A stretch of 64,000 bases of DNA, from positions 70,111,293 through 70,175,292 of the forward strand of contig NC_021675.1 of assembly GCF_000247815.1 (NCBI RefSeq), read 5' to 3'. The position numbers and the translations under genes are program-made. The notes under the pieces are model-generated. The model saw nothing but the letters and a program-made list of their open reading frames with translations, searched no databases and was not told the origin of the DNA. Of the stretch, positions 25,990-63,318 are shown one piece after another. Numbering within the stretch: position 1 is the stretch's first letter; the number at the start of each line of letters is the position of its first letter. This stretch comes from Ficedula albicollis. Its lineage: Eukaryota > Chordata > Aves > Passeriformes > Muscicapidae.

Positions 25990-26580
25990 CGGTCTGGATG
26001 AGGTTGCACAGACAACTGCACACCCAGAGCAGGAAAACAGGGATTTACATTATGACAAAACCTCTCCGGCGTCCAGATCACAAAGAAAACGTTGATTTGC
26101 TCCCTGCTGTGCTGTGAGTAGGGTGGGAATGTGGATTGCGATGAGAAAACTGCAGGGAGAGGATGCAGCGTGTCCATGGCTCTGCCTTCCTGCAGCAGTG
26201 CCGGGATTGTGCTGGAAGGGTTGGACGGGCAGGACCCCCAAAGGCAGGCACGAAAGGGGTGAGAACAGCTCCGCGCAGGGCAGGAGACCCCGGGGCTGGC
26301 TGCAGACAGGCAGAAACACTCCCTGAGCAGCACGGGGGGGATTCCTGCCTGGCTGTGCGGAGGAAGCCCCGCCGCCCCTGGCGCACACAGCGGGCCGGGG
26401 TTGAACAGGAGCGCTGCTCCTGCCCTCCCCTGCTGCCCAGACAGAGCAAATGGGGCAGCTCAGCCCTGCCTGCCAGCCACGGGCAGCAGCAGCTCCCCAG
26501 GAACTGAATTCTGCATCCCAGAGGGAGCAGCGAGTGCAGGGTGGAGCTCAGCGGGTCCTGGATGATGCTGAGTGTCCCTG
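25990..26580. other. GC-rich intergenic stretch, no gene seen
   Basis: 26150-26450 is GC-rich with several CpGs. No start codon plus splice pattern or recognisable protein supports a first exon. Confidence 0.3.
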
Positions 26581-26589
26581 GCTTCTAGC

Positions 26590-26720
26590 ACTGGTGTTAG
26601 GAAGAAACTCTTTGCTCTGAAGGGACAGGTATTCCCAGGTTTGCTGTGGCTGCCTTGGATCCCTGGAAGTGTCCAAGGCCAGGCTGGACAGGGCTTGGAG
26701 GCACCTGGTCTGACCAGGTT
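26590..26720 (+). mobile_element. CR1 fragment
   Basis: ttgctgtggctgccttggat, tggaagtgtccaaggccagg, ctggacagggcttggagg. Confidence 0.8.
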
Positions 26721-26784
26721 GGGATTTTTCTCTCCCTGTTTCAACCAGGCTCGAACTGCAAATTTCCTTCCTTGAATTATAACA

Positions 26785-26935
26785 ATGGAATCATGGAATT
26801 GGGTTGGAAGGGACTTTAAAGCCCATCCAGTCCCACCCCTGCCATGCAGGGACACCTTCCACTATCCCAGGTGGCTCCAAGCCCCATCCAGCCTGCCCTG
26901 GACACTTCCAGGGATCCAGGGGCAGCCATACCCCC
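26785..26935 (-). mobile_element. CR1 3' end
   Basis: atggaatcatggaattgggt, tggaagggactttaaagccc, ctgccatgcagggacacctt. Confidence 0.87.
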
Positions 26936-27524
26936 CCTGCATCCCCTCTTCTCTCAGCCCACACTGATTTAACCCCTTTAATGACTGACCTTGGCAGGAG
27001 GGGCTGAAAGGAAGCACCAAGCAATGTCCCTCTGTCCCTGTGAGGTGGAGGAGTCCCACACAAGAAGGGGAACACCCCAAATCTCTCTGTGCCCACCCCA
27101 TCCTCCCACACTGCCCCCAGGATCCCATCCCATGCCTGCTGCTGCTTTGTCCTTTTTCCCTGACCTCTCCAAGAGCCACCACGTTGCCAGGAAAGTTTAT
27201 TGTTAGAACTTGCACCCACCTCACCTAAGCAAACAAACCTTGGCCAGCGGAAGGGACACCCTTCCCAAACCCAGCCAAGCCCAAAACATTTGTGTTCCAT
27301 TTGCTTTGCAGCGGTGATTTTAATCTGCAGCACACACCAAGCAAGCCCAGGCCTTGCCTTTGAGAAGAGAAATCTCTTACCAGCCCTGCTCTGTCCTGAC
27401 CACATCCCCCCGCCAGGGATAGGGCAGGGGACAGCAGGGCCTTTCAGATTTTTGGGGGAAAGTTGCATAATTCAAGATTTTTTTTGCTCCATCTTCAGCA
27501 GGAAGAAAGCTGCAAGGGATGGAG

Positions 27525-27760
27525 GGAACCATGGAATGGGTTGGGTTGGAAGGGTTGTTAAACTCACCCAGTTCCACACCCCCCACTGTCCCAGGCGGAT
27601 CCAGCCTGGCCTTGGGCACTGCCAGGGATCCAGGGGAGCCACAGCAAATCTGGGAATCCCAGCCCAGCCCCTCCCCACCCTCAAAGGGAATAACTCCTTC
27701 CCAAAATCCCACCCATCCCTGCCCTCTGGCAGTGGGAAGCCATTCCCTTGTTTATTCGGG
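27525..27760 (-). mobile_element. CR1 fragment
   Basis: aatgggttgggttggaaggg, then ccactgtcccaggcggatcc and the 'aaagggaataactccttccc' segment. Confidence 0.83.
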
Positions 27761-28184
27761 ATGGAACACAGTGAAGGGGCAGGTCAGCTCTGGCAGCTCA
27801 AGGTGCTCAGGAGACACCACAGTTTGCAGTTCTGTCCTTGTGCTCCTCTTCGTGCCAGCAAAGGGAGAAGGGATGTGCCTGCTGGTACAGGGGGAACTTC
27901 TGCACTTACCTCCAGAGGTTCCTCAGGGAAATACAACAGAATTCCCTGCTGCTGCACAGGAACACATCTTGGAGCAGTTTTCAGCACCCAGCCTGCCCCT
28001 GGGACCTTCCCTGAGTGCTGGTGACATCCCTCCTGACCCAGAGCAGAGAATTTCCTCATTTCCCTGGGACGGGCAAGGGCTGCAAAGAACCCCAGAGCAT
28101 CGGGAGGGCAGGGATCCCAATCCAGAGCACACCTCCAGGAGGGTGTGGGAAGCCTCTGGGGACACCTTCAAACATCCCCCAGGG

Positions 28185-28430
28185 CCTGAAGGGGCTCCAG
28201 GAGAGCTGGAGAGGGACTGGGGACAAGGATGGAGGGACAGGACACAGGGAATGTGCCAGGGGGCAGGGATGGATGGGATGTTGGGAAGGAACTGTTCCCT
28301 GGGAGGGAACAATCCTGGAATGGAATTCCCAGATTTGCTGTGGATCCCTGGAAGTGTCCAAGGCCAGGCTGGATCCACCGGGATGATGGAAGGTGTCCCT
28401 GCCCAGGATAAGGGGTAGAACTGTCTTAAG
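28185..28430 (+). mobile_element. CR1 fragment
   Basis: Sense CR1: gctccaggagagctggagag, ggacaggacacagggaatgt, agtgtccaaggccaggctgg, gatggaaggtgtccctgccc. Confidence 0.82.
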
Positions 28431-29470
28431 TCCCAATTTCTGGTTTGATGCACTCAGGAACCTTGGATATTCCACATCCCTGTCCCAAAAATCCTGTGAG
28501 CCATCCCCACAGCCCCTGCAGCCTCTCCTTCTTCTCCAGCTCCTCTCCAGAGCTTCCCAAAGCGAGCAGAACCCAAGGAAAGGCTGTGGCCAGGCCCAGC
28601 TCCGAGCCTGACAAGATAAAGAGTTAAAGAGGCAAAGCCAAACCTTTGGAAGAAAAAGGGCTCTGCAATAAATCAGATATTAGAAGGCAGGAAGGTGCTG
28701 TATGGAGGAATCAAAGTCCGGAACAGGATGTATATAAAGCAAATATTGAACTAACTTTGATAACGCAGAAAAATGGAAGATTTTTGGTGGGGTTGAGCAA
28801 AGGCTCAATTGGAACCATTAGAAATTTCCTGTTTCACTCGTGTGGGGCAGTTTTGCAGTGATCTATACAATGCATTGTGTGCCTGCTGATTTCCTAGCCA
28901 TGAATGGCTCACCCACATTTTACTTTCCGTGCCTTTTTTTTTTTTTTCTGTTGTTTTTATGTCTGTCCTGGAGCAATAAAGCTATTGAAATCCTCCAGGC
29001 CTTGCCCATTGGGTGTTTTCTTTCCTACCAAGACATCAAACTGCCCTGAAGGTTTATTTTAAGCCAATTCAATAGGAGGGAATCACACAAGCACCTTGTG
29101 GAACGTGTACAATGGGAGCTGAACCCAGGGCTATTCAATTAACAAGTGCTCCCATTTCCATGCAATTCCTGTTGGGAGTTCATTACTTTAATGAGGCTGC
29201 TGATTTATGAAGCTAAAGAGGCACCATTTGTTGGCAAAGAAATTCCAGATGAGTTCACATGGAAGGAAGAGGAGCTGGTGAAAAGCTAAGGAGAGCTGGA
29301 AAGATCCAACCAGACTGACCAAAATGAGGTAATTAAGAGCAAGAAATAGGACTAAAAACCCTAATTTGGGGTATGGTCAGGAAAATCTACCTCAACTCTC
29401 TTAGGAAATGAAACTCAGACAGTTCCCCATCAACTAAACCTTCCCAAACATTTTTAACTTTGCTTTTTTT
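28431..29470. other. Intergenic DNA, no gene seen
   Basis: AT content rises from 28620. No exon recognised. Confidence 0.4.
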
Positions 29471-29477
29471 TCACGGG

Positions 29478-29575
29478 AAGGGTTACCCAGTGCTGGAGTC
29501 CCCATCCCTGGAGGGATTTGAAAGCTGTGTGGATGTGGCACTTGGGGACACAGGGATTTGGTAATCTTGGAGAGC
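29478..29575 (+). mobile_element. CR1 fragment (sense), head of a tail-to-tail pair
   Basis: aagggttacccagtgctgga, gtccccatccctggaggg and atgtggcacttggggacaca in sense orientation, directly followed by an antisense piece. Confidence 0.75.
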
Positions 29576-29589
29576 TTTTGAGCAATGTG

Positions 29590-29757
29590 TGATAACCCTT
29601 TCCATGAAGAAATCTTCCCAAATATCCAATCCGAACCTCCCCTGCCCAGCCTGAGGCCGTTCCCTCTCCTCCTGTCCCTGTTCCCTGGAGCTGATCCCAA
29701 ATTCCCCCCCCCCGGTGTCCCCTCCTGTCAGGGAGTTGTGCAGAGCCACAAGGGCCC
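29590..29757 (-). mobile_element. CR1 fragment (antisense)
   Basis: tccatgaagaaatcttccca, aacctcccctgcccagcctg, ctgtcagggagttgtgcaga. The family B LTR begins five bases later. Confidence 0.8.
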
Positions 29758-29761
29758 CCCT

Positions 29762-30390
29762 TGTGGGATCCCAAAAATCTGAGAGTTTTAAACTTTCTGT
29801 GCTTTCTGGCCCTGACCCCCAGGAGAAAACTGCTTTTCACCTGAGGCCTTGCAGAAGGATTCCAAATTTGAGCGATGGAGTTAAAACCACAGGTGTGCAG
29901 TTAAACAGAAATGTGTGATTCCACATGGTGAAGGGTTTGGAATTTGAGGTTTTTAGAATATAGTGATAGGTATGGGACAAGATGGAAGGTTTTGAGTGGT
30001 GTCTCTTGCTTTTTCTTCTCCATGATTTCAGGCAGTAGTTTCTGGTTGCACAGTTGGTGCTGCTCTGAGGGTCACAGGAGTTTGGTTATTGAGTCAAAAG
30101 CATAAATAATACAGGTGTTAATTCTCTATTGCACTGTATAGATTTAAAAGACCTTGTAAGGTTATTGGCTCAAAAGGATAAATAATACAGGTGTTAGCTC
30201 TTTATTGGATTGTTTAGCTTTGAAAGACCTTGTAACTAGCTAGACTCAGCACCATTGCTCACTTTTAGCTGGTAGCTAGAAGTGTGGTAGAACTCTCTGT
30301 ACTTTAGGTAAGATTTAATAAACAACCAAGCCTGAACACGAGAAAATTCACCTACTTCGTGTTTTTAACCCTGGCTCTGAGTAAAAACAA
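29762..30390 (+). mobile_element. Endogenous retrovirus LTR (family B), plus orientation
   Basis: Begins TGTGGGATCCCAAAAATCTG. It carries a local doubling of the 'aaataatacaggtgtta' segment (about 30064-30155 and 30157-30240), an AATAAA at 30317-30322, and ends near gctctgagtaaaaaca. Homologous to the minus copy at 22940-23487; solo LTR without neighbouring retroviral genes. Confidence 0.78.
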
Positions 30391-31255
30391 AAGAAAATAA
30401 AACCAAGCCACTGATTAGGTGGTGCAGATACCACATTTGCACCCCCTGATCCCCCTTTCCCCCAGGCTGAGCCCCTTTGCCAGCCCCTCAATGCCCCCCC
30501 TGTACCTGGACACCCCAAAACCAGCCCCAGCACAGGGACAGGGACAGGCACTGCCCTGCTCCTGCACAGAAATTCCTGATTTACAGCTGGGAGCTGCTTC
30601 CCAAACCCAGCAAGGCAAAACTCCTGCATTTCAATCCCAAATCCATGGCCCAGAAGCTGCTGTTTAATATGGAATATGCTGGAATATGCAAAGCAGGCTG
30701 GGTTTAACAGGCTGGTTTTACATAAACCAGACTGAGCACAAAACCTCCCCCTAAAAATGCAAAAAGTGATGCAAAACAGAGAGAGAAAATCAGCTGCAGG
30801 CAGAGTTTAACCAGCAAAAATCTGATCCATGCCCAGCCCCTCAGGGAAAGAAGGGTAAGGTGGGATTGCCCTCCCCGTGGGTTGCAGATCCAGGGAGCTT
30901 GAAGCTGCATCCTCATTTCTGGGAGCACACAGAAAAGGTTTAGCACCTCCCTGTATTTGTAAATCTGTAAATATCAACTTATGCTCACACACAGCTGCTG
31001 AGAAACAGAGACTGCAGCACAAAGCAGATTAATCTTCTTCTTCTAATTTGAATTTTACCCAATTAAAAGCCCAAGCAAGAAGGTCTGAACTTAAAACAGC
31101 AGCTAAAAAATCCCACAAAACCTTAAGTTTTTATATTTTAATTTAAATGTAAACAACTTGCCTTTCTGCCATCTTAAAAGTTTCAAATGAAAACCACTCA
31201 AAGCTTAAAAATTCCAGTTTAGGAACCTGTGAGTTTATTAAAGGAGTCAGAGCCA
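30391..31255. other. Intergenic DNA downstream of DNAAF9
   Basis: No gene seen. Composition changes here from GC-rich (left) to AT-rich (right). Confidence 0.4.
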
Positions 31256-31273
31256 GGCAGTGGATGGATACTG

Positions 31274-31279
31274 TTTATT
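31274..31279 (-). promoter_or_regulatory. AATAAA polyadenylation signal, proposed DNAAF9 transcript end
   Basis: TTTATT on the plus strand. A second AATAAA lies 40 bases further downstream on the minus strand (31234-31239). Both sit at the border between AT-rich DNA and GC-rich repeat-filled intergenic DNA. Confidence 0.45.
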
Positions 31280-32657
31280 GGTTCTTTCCATCACATCTGA
31301 GTTACAGGAGTAAAAGTCACACAAACTGCAGGTATAAACATGTAAAACAATACAAAAATAAATGGAAAGGTCATTTTATATTTACTGAATCAAGTTGTGT
31401 AATAAATAGGAGAGGCAAAAAGCTTCAATCACACCATTCAGCTGAACTGAAGTTACAGTAGTGTTTGTAAATAACACGTTTTTAACTTAGAGTTGCAAAT
31501 ATTAAAGCACTGAGAACTAGTATAAAAGTGAATTTTGGCACATTGTAAAGTGAGAAGTGTTATGTCAGGATCTGGTTGTTGTGTAAAAATGAAGCAAATT
31601 TCTCATGAGCTTTCTGAGGTACATTTTTAACAACCTAAGATTAGATCAACCTTGTGATTCTACCAACTCACAGTTCACAATTCACTATACTAGTCACAAT
31701 TTTTTTTCCCTTTTCAAGAATACCAAAGTATTCTAGAGCTTAAATCTGTGCAAATTCAGACAAGTTTCAATTTAAAAAATAATAATTAAAAAAAAAAAAA
31801 AAGCTCAACTTATTAGGGAACCCTCACATGCAACTTAACTCCTCCCTGCAATCAGGTGTGTTAATTGCAAAGTGTAAAACTGGATTAATCCCAAATTGCA
31901 CAGCTTAAAATTCAAATACTCCCAGATTGCAGAGCAGCTCCAGTTGCAAAGGTTCCCCTGCTAAGTTTGTCACATTTGAATCCCTATAACTTCAGTAACT
32001 TCTGATCACACTCATTCTCTGAGGAGAAAGAAAAAAACACCACCACAAGCTGCTAACACAGTCAGCAAAGCGTGGAAACCCCTTGAGGACTCTTCAGCAC
32101 TTCCCAAGCTCAGGAATGCCTGGACACAAATTTTTCCAAGTACAGTAAAAGAGAAAAGGAACAGTGTAATGGCACTTTTGCTGTATCCAAACATCAGTGG
32201 GTTAGAAATGGTGCTTTTTTTTGTTGTTGTTGTTGTTGGTTTTTAATTATACAGTAGCAAAAAAAGTTCAAACCTCAATCCTTCAGAGTTATCTCCATCC
32301 TCACCTTGACTTCCATGGAGTGAGGACACCAAACCCCCTGGGCTGGGGATTCCACAAAGTACAAAACCAGCTCTGACCAGAGTACAAAAGTTACACTCTT
32401 CTTAATAAAATTTAAAAAAAAAAAAAATTCAAAAAGAGCTGCTGATCGTTAGAATCGACTCCCAAAAAATCAGCAACTGCTCTTCAACAGCAGCAGCATC
32501 AGGCATTTACATATCTCAGTCCTCAAAGAGTTTTCTTTTAAACAGTTTAACCATTTGTGCTAATATTTGTCACTAGGTTAAATTTTTAAGTCCTTTCACC
32601 AAAACCGTTATTTTTCCTTTAAAAAAAAGACAAAGGGGGTGCAACCCCTGACATCCA

Positions 32658-32663
32658 TTTATT
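32658..32663 (-). promoter_or_regulatory. Possible internal AATAAA polyadenylation signal
   Basis: A canonical hexamer on the minus strand inside the proposed 3'UTR, candidate for a shorter transcript. No other support. Confidence 0.25.
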
Positions 32664-34884
32664 TGGGGAATAAATGGTGTCATCTGCAAGGCACTACAAC
32701 ATTTAAAGGATACCATTGTCACAGTTTCACTATTTCGGTATTTTTGTGGTTTTTTTTTCTTTTTTCTTTTTTTTTTTTTCCCGTTCTGGTTGAAAGTCAC
32801 AGTTGAAAAATAAACGATAAAAATTGAGGTAATCAATTTCTTTCAATACCAAAATACATTAATTGAGCCAGTACCAGTCTGGTGAAAGGTCTTTGTAATA
32901 CACAGCTATGACCATAGAGCACATGCAGCACAGCACAGGAGGGTTCTAGGCCTTTGTTCCAAGCTCTCCTGCCCCAGTTTTTTTAAGGAACAGCTCAATT
33001 TGCACAGTCACACCCCAATTATTTCCTTTTTTTTTTTTTCTTTCTTTTTTTTTTTTTTTTTTGTTCACAGGGCTTGAAATTCCAGCTGGATCAGCCCCAT
33101 CCAAATTGATTTGAGAGCTGCACAAATTGGAGTTCTTAAAAAAAGAGTTCAGCAGAGCAAAAATCAGCGACAGCATTTTCATCTATTTTCAATCAATTGC
33201 ACTTAAATCTACTCTGGATCCACTCACGAGTTGAGACAAAGCCTCCACCACGTGCCTGCTGTCCCAACCACTGGAATTTCTTCCCACATCACATCCCACT
33301 ACTCTAAAAATATGGCTTTGCAGGTGAGAGAACTGGGACTGGAACAGCTGGGTTTACACCCAGTTCACTGGCAAAGCAATTCCAATTGGGGCTCAATTTC
33401 CTAATGCCCCTTTGGATTTGCAGCTTTACCACCAGAATTCTGGGACTCCTGAAAATTCTGGGCTCTGAAATAATTTCATGCAACCAACTGGATTTAGCTG
33501 TAAACCCCTGGCAGCCCCCCCCCACAAACCCCACTGCTAGCTACCTTTGCTCTACAGGCACTACAGGATATTAAGACTAAAATTTAGCCATGCATAGATA
33601 AAACTCACGAGCTTTATCAGGATGCTCCACACTTGTGATCCAGGGAATACCCCAGGAAAGCCTAAAAACACAAACTAATTGCTGGCTTTTACTGGCCTCT
33701 AGCAGGATACAAGTAGTTTTTTCTATAAAGTCTCGTGGTGTGCAAATAAAAAAAAAATAAAACAAAATATTAGAGTCTTCAATTCAGACAGCTTTTTAAA
33801 TCGAGGAGGAAAAGTGAGGAATGAAATCTTATCAATATTTCTATCCCAGCCTGCAGCACCTGGAATTTCACCTCTGCACTGTGCAACACTCACAGGACAG
33901 GCACCCAGCAATGAAGACCAAAGCCACCTAAAATGTGCTTCAGGTCACTGAAATCTCACTTATTTTGTATTCCAAAGGTAAAAAACACATCTCTTCAGTA
34001 AAGCATAAATTCTAGTTTAGCCTCTGGTTTAATGGCTGGAGTTAAATCTTGTTTTCCTGCCATGGGATGAGCTGTGCAGATACATCTGAAATATTTTAAG
34101 TGTCCTGCAAGAGATTTTTCATTCCATTTCTTGCTGTATCACAAACATCTGGTCATAAAGAGAAGCTGCAGTTGCAGTAAAAGACTGAGCTGTCCCTAAG
34201 GCAGAGGAATATGAAAATAAAAAATTCCTGCTGGGCTGTTCTCACCTAAATTCTGAACACATGCATGCTACAATAATCAGCTTATTCAAATAAACTCCAA
34301 TAATTACCTGTAAGTGGCTGCTAAGGTACTTTATAATCCTTCAGTCAGGGATTTATAAAGCCTCCTTTCAAATGATACTGAATTAAGTCAGGACAGGCTG
34401 CCAGCATTCCTGTTCTATCATTTAGGAACAATAAAAATTCTGTTGCAAGTACTTAAAAGCTGGTTTCTCAGCAGCACAGTGAAATGTTACAGTGTGCAAA
34501 CTCTTCTGGAAAATCCACCACCAAGTTCCTGCCTCTTTCAAGTAACATCCTTTGCTATTTTTTACCTTTGGAAATCACTCTTTTTTGTGAAAAGGAATTC
34601 TTCAGCTGAAGAATCTCCCCCTTGCCTTGCTTAGTTTTTAGGACAGAAATCCTCCAGGGATAATCTAAGCAACAGCAAGGAGCACATTGCAGCCAGCCAG
34701 GAAATATTTTCCAGAACCCCAATGAGAGCACTGGGAAGAAATTAAGATTTCTCCACTGATTTCACCCTGAAATGTATAAATAGCTTTTCTTTAAAGTCAG
34801 AATTTCGAGTGCAGACTCAAACTGTGCTGAGGTTTTGAGAAGGGCTGTGCCCTGGCAAAGGTGGGGGTGGGAGTGTTTTTTCAT

Positions 34885-37092
34885 CCCTCCCTTGGGGAAT
34901 ATCCTGGCAACTCTGGGATTAGGGACTCTTCTGAGTTCTTCCCACTGTTTCCACAATTTTCACTTTGGGAATGCCCTAGCAGCTGTGGGATCAGGGACTC
35001 TGAGAAAGTGTTCCCCATTTCTCACTTTGGGAACACACCAAGAGCTGTGGGATTAGGGATCCAATTCTGAGTTTTCCCCACTGTTCCCCCATTTCTCACT
35101 TTGGGAACATCCCAACAGCTCTGGGATTAGGGACTCTTCTGACTTCTTCCCACTGTTCCCCCATTTCTCACTTTGGGAACATCCTAACAACTGTGGGATT
35201 AGGTGCTCATCCAGGCTTTTCCCATTCCCCCATTTCTTGCTTTGGGAATGCTCTGACAGCTCTGGAATTAGGGACTCAACTCTGAGTTCTTCCCATTGTT
35301 CCCCCATTTCTCGCTTTGGGAACACACCAGGAGCTGTGGGATTAGGGACCCAATTCTGAGTTTTCCCCACTGTTCCCCCATTTCTCATTTTGGGAACATC
35401 CCAACAGCTGCAGATTCAGTGATTCCAAGTTTCTGAATCATTCTCCTATTTCTTGCTTTGGGAATACACCAACAGCTCTGGAATCAGGGACTCAATTCTG
35501 AATTTTCCCCACTGTTCCCCCATTTCTCGCTTTAGGAACATTCCAGCAGCTTTGGGATCAGATGCTCATCTGAGCTTTTCCCTCTGTTCCCCCATTTCTC
35601 ACTTTGGCAATACATCAATAACCATGGGATCAGGGACTCTGAGGAAGTGTTCCCCCATTTCTCACTCTGGGAACACACCAAGTCACTTTGGGAATGCCCT
35701 AGCAGCTGTGGGATTAAGGACTCTGATGAAGTGTTCTCCCATTTCTCACTTTGGCAATACATCAATAACCATGGGATCAGGGACTCTCAGAAAGTGTTCC
35801 CCCATTTCTCATTTTGGAAACACACCAGCAGCTCTGGGATTAGGGACTCAGTTCTGAGTCTTCCCCACTGTTCCCCCATTTCTCGCTTTGGGAACATCCC
35901 AACAGCTCTGGGATTAGGGGCTCTTCTCAGTTGTTCCCACTGTTTCCACAATTTTCACTTTGGGAATGCCCTAGCAGCTGTGGGATTAAGGACTCTGATG
36001 AAGTCTGTTCCTCCATTTCTCACTTTGGCAATACATCAATAACCATGGGATCAGGGACTCTCAGAAAGTGTTCCCCTGTTTCTCGCTCTGGGAACACACC
36101 AGGAGCTGTGGGATCAGGGACCCAATTCTAAGTCTGAACTCAATTCTAAGTTTTTCCCACTGTTCCCCCATTTCTCGCTTTGGGAACATCCCAACAGCTC
36201 TGGGATTAGGGACTCTTCTCAGTTGTTCCCACTGTTTCCACATTCTTCACTTTGGGAACACCCTGGCTCCCACTGTTCCCCCATTTCTCGCTTTGGGAAC
36301 ACACCAAGAGCTGTGGGATCAGGAACTCAATTCTAAGTTTTTCCCACTGTTCCCCCATTTCTCGCTTTGGGAACATCCCAACAGCTCTGGGATTAGAGGG
36401 ATTCTTCAGAGCTTTTCCCTCTGTTCCTCCATTTCTCACTTTGGCAATACATCAATAACCATGGGATCAGGGACTCTCAGAAAGTGTTCCCCCATTTCTC
36501 ATTTTGGAAACACACCAGCAGCTCTGGGATTAGGGACTCAGTTCTGAGTCTTCCCCACTGTTCCCCCATTTCTCGCTTTGGGAACATCCCAACAGCTCTG
36601 GGATTAGGGACTCTTCTCAGTTTTTCCCACTGTTTCCACAGTTTTCATTTTTAGAACACCCTAACAGCTGCAGATTCAGCGATTCGAAGTTTCTGAGTCA
36701 TTCTCCCATTTCTTGCTTTGGGAACACATCAACAGCTCTGGAATCAGGGACTCAATTCTGAGTTTCTCCCACTGTTCCCCCATTTCTCGCTTTGGGAACA
36801 CACCAAGAGCTGTGGGATCAGGAACTCAATTCTAAGTTTTTCCCACTGTTCCCCCATTTCTCGCTTTGGGAACATCCCAACAGCTGTTGATTAGGGACTC
36901 AGTTCTGAGTTTTTCCCATTGTTCCCCCATTTCTCGCTTTGGGAACATCTCAACAGCTCTGGGATTAGGGACTCTTCTATTTTTTTTTAATTATTCCCCC
37001 ATTTTTTGCTTCAGGAACACCCAAACAGCTCTGGGACTGGGGACTCTTCCAAGTCTGTTCCCCCATTTCTCGCTTTGGGAACACCCCAGTCC
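34885..37092. repeat. Minisatellite array, about 30 units of 69-75 bp, in the DNAAF9 3'UTR
   Basis: Units repeat the pattern 'cccatttctcgctttgggaa', 'cagctctgggattagggact' and a short pyrimidine-rich link. Successive unit starts near 35091, 35163, 35232, 35306 and 35380 are 69-74 bp apart. Variant units (catcaataaccatgggatca) recur near 35610, 35760, 36035 and 36440, and a block near 35791 recurs near 36481, so the array has higher-order structure from local duplication. Long frames open through it on both strands are by-products of repetition, not genes. Confidence 0.93.
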
Positions 37093-37504
37093 CACATCCT
37101 GAATTCCCCCTCTGCTCATCAACGCCCTTGTGATTTCCAAGGGACACCCAGGGATTGTTTGATATCTGCACCACGGCCCAATTCCACAATTACATTCTGA
37201 CCTTTTAGGAAATAAATCCAGTTTTGCTTCTTTTCTCCTCCTTCTTCTTCTTCTTTTTCCACCACAAGCCAGAGATTCCAGGTGATGCTTTGTACAGTCT
37301 GGAATTAAGGTGAAGTGGAAGCAAACCTGACAGTACAAACAGCTAAGCAGTTACTGTGTTAAATGCCAACCTTAGGGGAATGATCCCTTAGTTTGGGAAG
37401 GAGTGCTGAAAACAGACGTTTCACTCAATTTCTTGTGAGCCAAAAGGACAAAACATCATTTTTGGCTCCTGACACAAGGTCAGAAATACCCAGGATCCAC
37501 GTGC

Positions 37505-63318
<25,814 letters not shown>

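Larger units (their letters stand above)
31256..37504 (-). other. DNAAF9: Probable DNAAF9 3' untranslated region
   Basis: No coding exon or splice pattern is visible between the stop codon and the AATAAA signals near 31.27 kb. The sequence outside the minisatellite is AT-rich and free of CR1, unlike the DNA left of it, as expected of a long 3' terminal exon. Internal A-rich runs on this strand (near 32740-32780 and 33027-33062) could act as false oligo-dT priming sites. The length of about 6.2 kb is an inference; an earlier AATAAA at 32658-32663 could end a shorter form. Confidence 0.5.

Noticed and set aside
27200..28418. Two plus-strand frames of 274 and 299 residues
   Set aside because: They run through CR1 fragments and low-complexity GC-rich sequence, with no recognisable domain.
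34885..37092. CRISPR-like array
   Set aside because: Units are contiguous and diverged, with no constant repeat alternating with unrelated spacers, and the host is a vertebrate.
34835..37338. Several 60-160 residue repeat proteins on both strands
   Set aside because: Open frames follow from the minisatellite unit; units of 69-75 bp do not keep one frame, and the region lies after the DNAAF9 stop.
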